From: JAIBJN01 sp963842305 | GTDB taxonomy: Bacteria > Actinomycetota > Thermoleophilia > Gaiellales > Gaiellaceae | Direction: 5' to 3' | Length of the DNA: 64,000 nucleotides | NCBI GenBank assembly: GCA_963842305.1 | Contig: CAWJFW010000005.1 | Location: 62,001 to 126,000, forward strand | Part shown: positions 8,910 through 16,930 of the stretch, piece by piece | Layout of the letters: every line of letters starts with the position of its first letter | Position numbering within the stretch: position 1 is the stretch's first letter | Notes under the pieces: model-generated | Databases searched by the model: none | The model's input: only the letters and a program-made list of their open reading frames with translations | What the model was told of the DNA's origin: nothing | Program-made: the position numbers and the translations under genes

Positions 8910-9688
8910 CAGCGCGCCCAAAACGCCAGCTCGGCCAGCACTGGCTCGTCGACGAGAACATCCTCAACGTGATCGGCAGGCTCGCCGACCTCCACGCCGA
9001 CGACCTGGTGCTCGAGATCGGCCCCGGGCTCGGGGTGCTGACGGCGTATCTCGGCGACCGGGTGCGGCACGTCCACGCGGTCGAGCTCGACGAGAGCCTT
9101 GGAACGGCGCTTCGCGAGCGCCTGGCCGCGCGGGGCAACGTCGAGCTCGTCTTCGGGGATGCACTCGATCTCCTGGGGGCTGGTTTCGACCCGGCGCCGA
9201 ACAAGCTCGTCGCGAACCTGCCGTACAACGTCGCGACGCCAGTCGTCATGGAGAGCCTCGCCGCCTTGGGTTCCGTGGTTCTCTGGTGCGTGATGGTGCA
9301 GCGCGAGGTGGCTGACCGCTTCTTCGCAGCTCCTGGAACGAAGGACTACGGCGCGGTGACGGTCGCGCTGCAGCTCGCTGTGGAGCGCATCGCCCTCCAC
9401 CCGGTCGCCCGCACCTGCTTTCGGCCACCCCCTAACGTCGACTCCGCGCTCGTCGCGTTCCGGCGGACGCGACCATGGGATCCGGAGCTCGAGATGGCTC
9501 GACGCGTGGCGTACGCGGCGTTCGCGCACCGGCGCAAGACGCTTGCCAACTCGCTGGAGCTGAGCGGCTTCGCCGACCGAGGCCAGGCACAGGCCGCGCT
9601 CGCCGGGCTCGGACGATCCGCAAGCGTGCGCGCGGAGGAGCTGGCGCCGGACGAGTTTCTCCGCCTCGGCAAGGCCCTCGGGGAATGA
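8906..9688 (+). CDS. rsmA: 16S rRNA (adenine(1518)-N6/adenine(1519)-N6)-dimethyltransferase
   Basis: 260 residues, KsgA/RsmA. Start is GTG overlapping the tatD stop, giving VTARPKRQLGQHWLVDENIL; QLGQHWLVD is the family N-terminal motif. SAM motif I is LEIGPGLGVLT; motif IV is NLPYNVATPVV, the catalytic N-L-P-Y. C-terminal helical domain is complete. Dimethylates two adjacent adenosines in helix 45 of 16S rRNA. Overlaps ispE by four bases (ATGA), so translational coupling is likely. Confidence 0.96.
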   Translation: MTARPKRQLGQHWLVDENILNVIGRLADLHADDLVLEIGPGLGVLTAYLGDRVRHVHAVELDESLGTALRERLAARGNVELVFGDALDLLGAGFDPAPNKLVANLPYNVATPVVMESLAALGSVVLWCVMVQREVADRFFAAPGTKDYGAVTVALQLAVERIALHPVARTCFRPPPNVDSALVAFRRTRPWDPELEMARRVAYAAFAHRRKTLANSLELSGFADRGQAQAALAGLGRSASVRAEELAPDEFLRLGKALGE

Positions 9689-10515
9689 AGCCGGCCCGAG
9701 CCATCGCCGCGGCGAAGATCAACCTCGCGCTGGTCGTCGGGCCACGTCGGGCCGACGGGCTGCACGAGGTCGCGACGATCCTCCAGCGCATCGACATCTG
9801 CGATCGGATCGAGCTCGATCGAGGCGACGGGCTGACGATCGAAGGGTTTCCGGGCGACACGATCGTCGGCACCGCGCTCGTCCGGCTCGCCGAAGCCGCC
9901 GGCATCCCGCCTGCATGGCGTGTCCGGATCTCGAAGGAGATTCCGGTCGCTGCCGGCCTCGGAGGTGGAAGCGCCGACGCCGCAGCTGCCTTGCGACTTG
10001 CCAACGGTTCGCTTCCGAAGCCACTCGCGCCGGAACGTCTGCACGCCCTCGCGGCCGAGCTCGGTGCCGACGTGCCCTTCTTCCTGGAGCCGGGGCCGAA
10101 GCTGGCCGAGGGCTCGGGCGAGCGCCTCTCGATTCTCGAGCTACCGCAGGACTTCTGGGTCGTCCTCGCGCTCGCGCGCGAGATCGAGAAGGGCTCGACC
10201 GGGAGCGTCTACGGTCGCTTCGACGAGCTCGGAGGGGGCCCCGGTTTCGCGCGACGGAAGGAAGGGCTCCTGAAGACGCTGAGCGCGGCGCGCCGTCCGC
10301 CCGACCTCGCCGCTCTGCCGATGAACGATCTCGCCGAGGCCTCCGGCGCCGCTGCGCTCGCCGCGGACCTGCGAGCCGCCGGCGCCTTTCGGGCCGACGT
10401 GAGCGGTGCCGGTCCAGCTGTCTACGGGCTCTTCGAAACGCGCCCGGAAGCGCGCTCGGCAGCGCACCGACTAGGCCGACGCGTGCGCACCTGGGTCACC
10501 GCACCCGTTTGGTAA
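9685..10515 (+). CDS. ispE: 4-diphosphocytidyl-2-C-methyl-D-erythritol kinase
   Basis: 276 residues, GHMP kinase of the MEP isoprenoid pathway, phosphorylating CDP-ME at the 2-hydroxyl. N-terminal AAAKINLALVVG carries the substrate Lys; the ATP loop is PVAAGLGGGSADAAAAL (about 90-106); C-terminal VSGAGPAVYGLF is GHMP motif 3. Implies isoprenoid precursors via MEP, useful for the undecaprenyl-dependent enzymes elsewhere in the window. The ATG overlaps the rsmA stop. Confidence 0.96.
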   Translation: MKPARAIAAAKINLALVVGPRRADGLHEVATILQRIDICDRIELDRGDGLTIEGFPGDTIVGTALVRLAEAAGIPPAWRVRISKEIPVAAGLGGGSADAAAALRLANGSLPKPLAPERLHALAAELGADVPFFLEPGPKLAEGSGERLSILELPQDFWVVLALAREIEKGSTGSVYGRFDELGGGPGFARRKEGLLKTLSAARRPPDLAALPMNDLAEASGAAALAADLRAAGAFRADVSGAGPAVYGLFETRPEARSAAHRLGRRVRTWVTAPVW

Positions 10516-10525
10516 CGTCGGCCGA

Positions 10526-10882
10526 GTGACGACCTCTCCTGTAATCGATGCCGGCGAGAGCGGCCGGGGGCTCTGGCTGCGCGAGCGGCGGGTCCGGCTC
10601 GCCCTCTTGATCGGCCTGACCGAGAGCCTGCTCGTCGTCCTGGGCGGGCTCGGGTGGTTCTGGGTCCTCGCACTGGCCGCGGCCGCGGTCGTCGTCTATG
10701 CCTTCGTCGCCCGCGGCACCCGCTACCACGCACTTCGCGAGGTCGCATGGATCTTCGCCGCGTCCCAGCTGATCGCGGTCATCGTCCCGGTCCTGTGGGA
10801 GGTCGCGAAGGTCTTCGCGATCGTCATCCTGGTCCTCATGGCGGCCGCCCTTCTTGCGATGCTGCTGCTGGACCGCCGGTGA
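10526..10882 (+). CDS. Small integral membrane protein, unknown function
   Basis: 118 residues starting GTG, ten bases after ispE. Four hydrophobic stretches are visible, at about 24-45, 46-62, 73-90 and 91-114, with a basic N-terminal loop (RERRVR). No catalytic motif recognised. Position between ispE and tRNA-Gln/glmU suggests it belongs to this operon. The two C-terminal helices end in DRR, so the C-terminus is probably cytoplasmic. Confidence 0.75.
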   Translation: MTTSPVIDAGESGRGLWLRERRVRLALLIGLTESLLVVLGGLGWFWVLALAAAAVVVYAFVARGTRYHALREVAWIFAASQLIAVIVPVLWEVAKVFAIVILVLMAAALLAMLLLDRR

Positions 10883-10915
10883 GGGCTCGGGCGCGGGCCT
10901 ATACTCGACCTGCGG

Positions 10916-10989
10916 TGGGGCGTAGCCAAGTGGTAAGGCAACGGGTTTTGGTCCCGTGATCGGAGGTTCGAATCCTCCCGCCCCAGCCA
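10916..10989 (+). tRNA. tRNA-Gln (anticodon TTG)
   Basis: Full cloverleaf: acceptor TGGGGCG/CGCCCCA, D arm GCC-loop-GGC, anticodon stem ACGGG/CCCGT with loop TTTTGGT (anticodon TTG at 10948-10950), T arm GGAGG-TTCGAAT-CCTCC. Discriminator base is G, as expected for tRNA-Gln, and CCA is encoded (10987-10989). It lies 10 bases before glmU in the same direction, so it may be processed from a shared transcript. Confidence 0.97.
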
Positions 10990-10999
10990 TGAGCGCCTC

Positions 11000-12340
11000 G
11001 TGACCGATACTCCTCTCGCAGCAGTGGTGATGGCCGCGGGGCTGGGCACCCGCATGCACTCCAGCCGGCCGAAGCACCTCCACGAACTGCTGGGCCGGCG
11101 ACTCGTCGACTGGACGATCGCGGCGGCAGGTGCGCTCGGCCCCGACCCGCTCGTCGTCGTCACGTCTCCGAGCACCCGGCCGGCACTCGAGGGCACGCTG
11201 CCCGAGGGTGTCGTGCTTGCGATCCAGGAGACGCCACGCGGCACCGGTGACGCCGTCGCGTCCGCCCGACCCGCGCTTACCGGCTTCACGGGCGACGTGC
11301 TCGTGCTCGCTGGCGACGCGCCGCTCCTCTCGACCGAGGAGCTCCGCCGGCTTCTGGAGGTTCACCGTCGGGAGAAGGCGGCGGCGACGGTGCTCACGTT
11401 CGAGCCCGACGAGCCGGGCTCGTACGGACGCATCGTTCGGGACGCCTCGGGCCGTCTCGAGGCGATTGTCGAGGCTCGCGACGCAACGCCCGAGCAGCTG
11501 GCGATTCGCGAGGTGAACTCCTCCGTCTACGTCTTCGACGCCGCACTGCTCTGGGAGGGCCTCGAGCATCTCGACACGGACAACGCCCAGGGCGAGCTCT
11601 ACCTGACGGATGCGGTGCGCCATCTGGTTGATGACGGACGTGCCGTCGCCGTGTACCGTGCGGAAGACCCCCGTGTCGGCGAAGGCGTGAACACCAGGGC
11701 CGATCTCGCGACGGCCGGAGCGCAGCTCCGCGACCAGATCGTCGCCGGGCACCTGGAGGCAGGGGTCACCGTCGTCGATCCCGTGACGACCTGGATCGAG
11801 CCGGACGTCGAGATCGAGCCGGACGCGGTCATCCATCCCTTCACGGTCCTGCGCGGCCGGACCGTCGTACGGCGTGGAGCCGAGGTCGGGCCGCATGCGG
11901 TGGTCGTCGACTCGACGATCGGCGAGGACGCGCTCGTGGGGCCGTTCTGTTACCTTCGCCCCGGAACGGTGCTCGCCGCGCGGGTCAAGGCTGGAACCTT
12001 CGTGGAGCTGAAGAACTCTCAGATCGGCGAGGGCACGAAGGTGCCGCACCTCTCCTACCTCGGCGATGCCGACGTGGGGGAAGGTACGAACGTCGGCGCC
12101 GGCACCATCACCGCGAACTACCCGCACGAGGCGGACAAGGGGAAGAACCGGACCACGATCGGCCGGAACGTCAGGACCGGGATTCACAATGGCCTCGAGG
12201 CTCCTGTGACGATCGGAGACGACGCATGGATCGGCGGCGGCTCGTACATCACCGAGGACGTTCCGTCCGAGTCGCTCGCGATCGCTCGGGCGAGACAAGT
12301 CACGAAGGAGGGCTACCTGCGTGGAAAGCGGAACGACTGA
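11000..12340 (+). CDS. glmU: Bifunctional UDP-N-acetylglucosamine pyrophosphorylase / glucosamine-1-P acetyltransferase
   Basis: 446 residues with GTG start. N-terminal uridylyltransferase: VVMAAGLGTRMHSSRPKHLH (GxGTRM with the catalytic Arg and Lys), ETPRGTGDAV and GDAPLLS. C-terminal left-handed beta-helix with hexapeptide repeats from about residue 250; acetyltransferase residues in PFCYLRPGTVL, ELKNSQIGEGTKVPHLSYLGDA and GTITANY. Makes UDP-GlcNAc for peptidoglycan. Its last 20 bases overlap prs, matching the glmU-prs pairing of Gram-positives. Confidence 0.97.
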   Translation: MTDTPLAAVVMAAGLGTRMHSSRPKHLHELLGRRLVDWTIAAAGALGPDPLVVVTSPSTRPALEGTLPEGVVLAIQETPRGTGDAVASARPALTGFTGDVLVLAGDAPLLSTEELRRLLEVHRREKAAATVLTFEPDEPGSYGRIVRDASGRLEAIVEARDATPEQLAIREVNSSVYVFDAALLWEGLEHLDTDNAQGELYLTDAVRHLVDDGRAVAVYRAEDPRVGEGVNTRADLATAGAQLRDQIVAGHLEAGVTVVDPVTTWIEPDVEIEPDAVIHPFTVLRGRTVVRRGAEVGPHAVVVDSTIGEDALVGPFCYLRPGTVLAARVKAGTFVELKNSQIGEGTKVPHLSYLGDADVGEGTNVGAGTITANYPHEADKGKNRTTIGRNVRTGIHNGLEAPVTIGDDAWIGGGSYITEDVPSESLAIARARQVTKEGYLRGKRND

Positions 12341-13391
12341 GCTCTCGCTGCCCGGCCTGGGCGTGACGCCCGAGCACGCTACTCAGGCGCACGGCGAGCG
12401 CGGCCGGTGGATCGAGCGCGGCCCGTCGGGCAAGCTCATGCTCTTCTCAGGCCGTTCCCATCCCGTCCTGGCCCACAAAATCGCCGACCAGCTCAACATC
12501 GAGCTCGGCGACGTGAAGCTGAAGACGTTCGCCAACGGCGAGACCTACTGCCGCTACAAGGAGTCGATCCGCGGTGCGGACGTCTTCATCGTCCAGGCGT
12601 GTCACGGTCGGGCGACGAACGACTATCTCTGGGAGCTCCAGATCATGATCCAAGCGGCCAAGCTCGCGTCCGCCAACCGGATCACGGCGATCATGCCTTG
12701 GTTCCCCTACTCGCGGCAGGACAAGAAGTCCGCCCCTCGGGAGCCGATCACCGCGAAGCTCCTTGCCGACGTTCTCGATGCGGCAGGCGCAGACCGGGTG
12801 CTCACCATGGACCTCCATGCCGGCCAGATCCAGGGCTTCTTCCGGATTCCCGTCGACCACATGACGGCTCTGCCACTCTTCGCGCGCTACTACCGCGAGA
12901 CGCTCGGGCTCCACGGAGATGGAGTCGTGGCCGTGTCGCCCGACCCCGGACGGGCGAAGATGGCGACGAAGTTCGCGCAGATGCTCGACGCCGACTTCGC
13001 GCTGATGAACAAGCAGCGCCCGGCGCACGACGTCGCGTCCGTCACCGAGGTGGTCGGTGACGTCCGGGGCAAGGTGGCGATCTTGAGCGACGACATCATC
13101 GTCACCGGCGGGACGCTGGTCGCCGGCGCACAGGCGCTCCGCGACGCCGGGGCGACCAAGGTCTACGCGTGCGCGACCCATTGGCTTGTCCCCGACGACG
13201 CGTTGGCGAATATCGCCGGTTCCGAGCTCGCCGGGGTCGCCGTGGCCGACACGGTGCCGATCTCGGAGCTCAACCGCCCGGACAAGCTGACCGTGCTCAC
13301 GATCTCGGGCATCCTCGCCGAGACGATCGAGAACGTCTTCTCGGATGAGTCCGTGTCAGCGATCTTCGCGGGCGAAAACCAGCTCTTCTAG
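12321..13391 (+). CDS. prs: Ribose-phosphate pyrophosphokinase
   Basis: 356 residues. PRPP synthase: transfers pyrophosphate from ATP to ribose-5-phosphate. Motifs: FSGRSHPVLAHKIADQL, FANGETYCRYKESIRG, PWFPYSRQDKK, DLHAGQIQGFF and the PRPP loop DDIIVTGGTLV. About 38 residues precede the usual start (LMLFSGR), making it longer than the common 310-320. The first GTG overlaps glmU; an internal ATG at 12438 (MLFSGR) would give a typical-length enzyme. Confidence 0.95.
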   Translation: MESGTTELSLPGLGVTPEHATQAHGERGRWIERGPSGKLMLFSGRSHPVLAHKIADQLNIELGDVKLKTFANGETYCRYKESIRGADVFIVQACHGRATNDYLWELQIMIQAAKLASANRITAIMPWFPYSRQDKKSAPREPITAKLLADVLDAAGADRVLTMDLHAGQIQGFFRIPVDHMTALPLFARYYRETLGLHGDGVVAVSPDPGRAKMATKFAQMLDADFALMNKQRPAHDVASVTEVVGDVRGKVAILSDDIIVTGGTLVAGAQALRDAGATKVYACATHWLVPDDALANIAGSELAGVAVADTVPISELNRPDKLTVLTISGILAETIENVFSDESVSAIFAGENQLF

Positions 13392-13502
13392 TCTTCGCGC
13401 GTAACTATGCGGGTTTGTGGCTCGCTTGCTCACGACACGCTAACGCTCGGAAGGCGCGAGATGAGTGTCTGCCACCATTTCCCTCCCTGTAGAGCGTGAG
13501 CG

Positions 13503-13942
13503 GTGAACGAGCGAGCCTGTAGGCGCTGCGGTCGGGAGACTTGGAGCCCACGGTCTCCCTACTGCCGCGAGCACCGGCCGCCGCCGGAAGTGCGGGCGAA
13601 GTGGGCGCGAAGACCCGGGAGGCGCGCGGCCACGGCGCCGCGCACAAGGCGCTGCGCGAGCGCGTCCGCGTCCTCATCGACAGTGGGTCGGTCGTGCTCT
13701 GCGCTCGCTGCCGCCGGAGGACTCTCGCCGGCGAGCCCTGGGACCTCGATCACGGCCCCGACCGCTCGAGCTATCTCGGTCCCTCGCATCGTCGCTGCAA
13801 TCGCCTCGCGGGAGCGAGGAAGGGCGCCGCGGTGACCCACGCCCGTCACGCCACTCAGCCCGCACCCATGCGCCGCCGGTCACAGAACTGGAACGCGCCC
13901 GACCCCCCACCGCCTGACGTCGTCATCCTCGGGGGCGACTAG
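13503..13942 (+). pseudogene. HNH endonuclease gene split by a frameshift
   Basis: Frame one (from GTG 13503) gives an N-terminal zinc knuckle, CRRCGRETWSPRSPYC plus REHRPPPEVRAKW. The downstream frame (to 13942) gives GHGAAHKALRERVR, then CARC, WDLDHGPDRSSYLGPSHRRC and N-R, a standard HNH core (C-x2-C, D-H, H-x2-C-N). Together they make a phage- or mobile-type HNH nuclease; alone neither is complete. The switch lies near 13595-13625. Either a decayed gene or a one-base consensus error; nothing marks it as programmed frameshifting. Confidence 0.65.
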
Positions 13943-14113
13943 GACGCACCACGCATGTCCCCAAGGGCCATCTCGGTAGGCGCGCTGCCACCTCGGCAGG
14001 GCCGATGCGTCTGCGAGTAAGAACTCGACGGGTTCCGGATGTTCCTTAATGTTCGGGCGACCTGGCCGCCTCGATCGCGACCGGGCCGCGTAGTCGCTCC
14101 CTGACTGCTTTCG

Positions 14114-15208
14114 CTAGACGTGAGGGCCCTGCTCGATCACCGTCACGGGGTTGTCGCCGTTGAGCTGCAGGATCGTCCAGGTCGTGTTGTTCCTCTCTTT
14201 CGACTCGCGGTAGTAGTTCTGTGCGTCGACGGTCGCGATGAGCTTGTATTGGCCCGGGGTCAGACCGGTGATGTCGACCCACTGAAGGGGGAAGGTGTAT
14301 CCGTAGCGGTCACCCCAGCCGACCGAGATGCCCATGTTGACGGCCAGCGAGGTTTGTCCTCCCTGGACGCAGCCCTTGTACACCTGGCTGTCGGGCGCGC
14401 CGGGAAGGGACACGTTGAACGCGGGGTTGTCGGTCAGGCAGAAGCCCTGCTTGGCGCCCCTGCCGACGTTGACCCCGGTGGCTGCTCTCTCGAGCACCAT
14501 GGACATGAAGCCGCGCACGTGCCAGTGGTCGTGGCCGTCACCCGCCCAGAACATGTTGGGGGGCACGGAGACGGAGTGAAACCCGCCGCCGGCGTCGTAG
14601 ATTCGCTGGGCGACCGGCATGGTCGGTCTGCTCGTGTTGCGACGGGATCCGCGCAGCTCGAGCGGGCCTGCGCCGATGTTGACCGGCTCGGTCGTGAAGC
14701 GGAGCAAGGTATGGCCTGAAATCGTCGTCGTGTCGACATGGAAGCTCCGCAGGTTCGTCATCGCAACGTCGGGGAGGCGACCGGTGCAGACCTTCTCGCT
14801 CTTGGAGGGTGCGTCGTACGAGCACCTGTCGACCACATCGCCGTTCGGCTTCCTGAGCGTGGCCATGTCTGCGTCGTTGTCCCAGACATACCCATGCAGG
14901 TCCCAATATCGCTGTAGGCCGGAGTTGTTCCCCCGTCCGGTGTGCACCTTCACGGTCTGATGCCCGCGCAGGGTGAAGCTCCCGAACTTGTAGACGTGCC
15001 CGCCCTTGTCGTGGACCTTCCAGTTCTTTAGGGACTTCTTCTTGCTCTTCGTGTTCGTGATCGTGAACCACTCGCCCTTGAGGCTCTTGTTGCTGCCGCC
15101 GTCGGCACCGGGCGAGTTGTAGTGAATACCCGCCAGCCTGATCGCGGCCGGCGCGGTCGAGGCCGACACAGCCACCAGCACCATGATCAGAATCGCCGTT
15201 CGCCGCAT
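14114..15208 (-). CDS. Secreted lamin-tail domain / lysyl oxidase-like protein
   Basis: 364 residues. Signal peptide at about 1-22. Residues about 23-140 match the lamin-tail (LTD) beta-sandwich: RLAGIHYNSPGADGG, GEWFTITN, HVYKFGSFTL, VKVHTGRG and YVWDNDADMATL. Residues about 150-355 match bacterial lysyl oxidase-like domains: GDGHDHWHVRGFMSM (clustered His for copper), FCLTDNPAF, GISVGWGDRYGYTFPLQWVD and ESKERNN. Predicted extracellular and copper-dependent; amine substrate unknown. LTD probably adheres to surface polymers or DNA. Stands alone on the minus strand in the accessory patch. Confidence 0.82.
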   Translation of the reverse strand: MRRTAILIMVLVAVSASTAPAAIRLAGIHYNSPGADGGSNKSLKGEWFTITNTKSKKKSLKNWKVHDKGGHVYKFGSFTLRGHQTVKVHTGRGNNSGLQRYWDLHGYVWDNDADMATLRKPNGDVVDRCSYDAPSKSEKVCTGRLPDVAMTNLRSFHVDTTTISGHTLLRFTTEPVNIGAGPLELRGSRRNTSRPTMPVAQRIYDAGGGFHSVSVPPNMFWAGDGHDHWHVRGFMSMVLERAATGVNVGRGAKQGFCLTDNPAFNVSLPGAPDSQVYKGCVQGGQTSLAVNMGISVGWGDRYGYTFPLQWVDITGLTPGQYKLIATVDAQNYYRESKERNNTTWTILQLNGDNPVTVIEQGPHV

Positions 15209-15900
15209 GCTGACCCCCTAAGTCAGTTCCCTTGTTGTGCCTGCGAAGCTATTTCTATCTCTTTGCCGTGTCAAACGTCTCGGCTTCCGAAGGCACCTCT
15301 AGCTCACCCACCTGACGAGCGCCTCGCTCGCCCGGCCGACGACGGACAGGCTCGGCCAGGGGCGGCGGATCGCCCGGATTTGAGCTTGCCCTGAAACAGC
15401 AAGGAGCCCAAAGGGAGAATGGGCTCCTTGCTTCCTCGATCGAGGCGGGCCACCGCCCTGCGGCTAGGCGGACCCGTGGCCCGGTGTCGGACGCCAGCAA
15501 CCCCCTAATCGCTGCGAGTCGCCCGACCCGCCGCATCCTTCAATGAAAGGAGACGCAATCGGGCGCCAATACTTGCGCCAAGTCCGTGCGGGCTGACGAG
15601 TCAGAAGAGCGTCGGGTGGGTAAGCGTGGCCTGGCGGAGCCGGGCAGCTTGGCCCATTTGAGGTGCCGACCTTCCCGAGGTCTGCGGCGCCGGCCCGGCT
15701 CCGGCAACTCATTGAAGGGTTTGCACAGTCGGCCCACAGCCCGCACACGTCCCGAACGGGCCGGCCAGGGGTGGCCGATGTAGCACGGCGGGCGGAGTTT
15801 CTGCGTCTTGGATCGCGACGGCCTGGGCGAAGGCAAGGATCCGCAAGCGCGCCCAGCGGCGGACGTTTCCGTCAGGGTGACTGCGGGAACCTTGTGGAAC
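15209..15900. other. Gene-poor intergenic stretch
   Basis: About 690 bases upstream of the LTD/lysyl oxidase gene with no convincing protein gene. Open frames on both strands lack family signatures and look like high-GC chance frames. It contains one strong hairpin (15399-15431) and leads into a 28-codon ORF at 15901. It could hold regulatory sequence or an unrecognised RNA, or be a degraded region. Confidence 0.5.
15399..15431. repeat. Perfect 12-bp inverted repeat (hairpin)
   Basis: GCAAGGAGCCCA (15399-15410) and TGGGCTCCTTGC (15420-15431) form a perfect 12-bp stem with a nine-base loop. No T-run follows on the plus side; on the minus side the flank reads TGTTTC. Could be a factor-dependent terminator, a protein-binding site, or part of a structured RNA. 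It lies 190 bases ahead of the minus-strand LTD/lysyl oxidase gene. Confidence 0.6.
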
Positions 15901-15987
15901 ATGAACAAATGGCGGTATGCGCTCTTCGGCTGGGCGGCCTGGAAGGTGACCAAGCGTTACGCGCGTCGCAAGCTGCCTCTCGCCTAA
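15901..15987 (+). CDS. Possible 28-residue small basic protein
   Basis: ATG to TAA, 28 codons. The N-terminal half starts MNKWRYALFGWAAWKV and the C-terminal half is TKRYARRKLPLA. The aromatic/Ala first half and Lys/Arg-rich second half make an amphipathic, membrane-peripheral peptide. Similar short proteins occur, as I recall, in Thermoleophilia, but I cannot confirm this. The ribosome site is weak. No neighbouring gene on this strand for several hundred bases. Confidence 0.4.
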   Translation: MNKWRYALFGWAAWKVTKRYARRKLPLA

Positions 15988-16085
15988 GCCGGGAGCGCCG
16001 GCCCCGCCCCCGTGCATCCCCCGGCACCCGCGTCGCGGACAACTCACCTGCCACGGCGGTCCACCAACACGCGTCAGGTCCCGAC

Positions 16086-16260
16086 CTACCTGTTCATGGC
16101 CGCCAGCCGACGACCTACTGTTCGACGGCGCGGCTCGGAGACAAGCTCGTTCGCCAGCCGGGCATTTGGACTGCCGGCGTAGTCGGTCAGCACCTTGTCC
16201 GCAGCTTCCCGGCTCTCCCATTCGCTGATGACGAAAAGCCGAGCGGGATCAGGCCCGGGG
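16086..16260 (-). pseudogene. Remnant of an antibiotic-biosynthesis-monooxygenase-like (ABM) domain
   Basis: On the minus strand, one frame reads ARLFVISEWESREAADKVL, followed by a TDYAGSPNARLANELVSEP segment and a TAG at 16086-16088. The pattern of a beta strand, S-E-W-E-S-R-E-A and then a helix is typical of the second half of an ABM/YgiN-type domain. No start or first half is found in this frame; upstream the similarity may continue in another frame. I read it as a decayed or frame-disrupted gene. Confidence 0.38.
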
Positions 16261-16355
16261 CGAGGTGGGGGCGCACCTCCTGGTCTGGGAGGTCCTCCAG
16301 CCCGAGTGCCCGGCGAGATCGTCGACTAGGCGGCGTCCGCCCGGGTGCCGGGCCG

Positions 16356-16772
16356 CTACTGGAGGCGCAGCATCTTCGCCGTCGAGGCGACGCGGGCGAA
16401 GGAAACGGGGTCCGGGGCTGTCGGGAACTTCGACTTGCAGAAGCCCGTGTTCTTGACCCCGAGCAGGAAGGCGTCACTCTGCCCCATCGTCGAGCCGTAG
16501 TTGAAGTCGAGCGCGGTGATCTCCTGGCTGTCGCGAAGGACCTGCACGGGCGAGGGCGGGAGGCCCGCGTCGAGCACTGTGACCGATGGTTCGCTCAGGT
16601 CGTAGAACGCATAGTCCGCGAACGCGAAAACCGGATACTTCTGCAGGCAGTTCAGCTTGGCCGTGAGCGCCTGAATCTTGTGCGAGAGGGTGTGGTCCGC
16701 TCCGGCCGGCGCGGCCGAGGCAAGCGCGGCCACGCCTGCGAGCAGGACGATGGCTCCCGTTCGTCTGATCAT
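16356..16772 (-). CDS. Small secreted protein of unknown function
   Basis: 138 residues from ATG 16772. A basic N-terminus (MIRRTG) and a hydrophobic stretch (IVLLAGVAALASAAPAGA) form a signal peptide cleaved around residue 23. The mature part has two Cys (NCLQKY and GFCKSKF) that could form a disulfide, and aromatic-rich segments (VFAFADYAFYDL). No family recognised. An earlier start at 16886 exists, but only the shorter form begins with the signal peptide. Divergent from the coiled-coil gene. Confidence 0.65.
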   Translation of the reverse strand: MIRRTGAIVLLAGVAALASAAPAGADHTLSHKIQALTAKLNCLQKYPVFAFADYAFYDLSEPSVTVLDAGLPPSPVQVLRDSQEITALDFNYGSTMGQSDAFLLGVKNTGFCKSKFPTAPDPVSFARVASTAKMLRLQ

Positions 16773-16930
16773 CGTTCCCTCCCGTTCTTGCGACCGCGGT
16801 CGTTCTCTGTGTCGGGCCTTCAGGGCGTCCACGGAATCCCCGAAAAGTGGGATCCGCACGAGATGGCCAAACCGGGGGATGCCCACCGCGGTGCGGGGAG
16901 GTCATTGTCCGTTGTGCATGCCGCTCGGAC

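Noticed and set aside
15590..15625. Minus-strand CGACGCTCTTC resembles the end of a common sequencing adapter (11 shared bases).
   Set aside because: The match stops after 11 bases, flanks differ, and it is inside otherwise normal high-GC sequence. Chance similarity is likelier than adapter contamination, though read-level checking would settle it.
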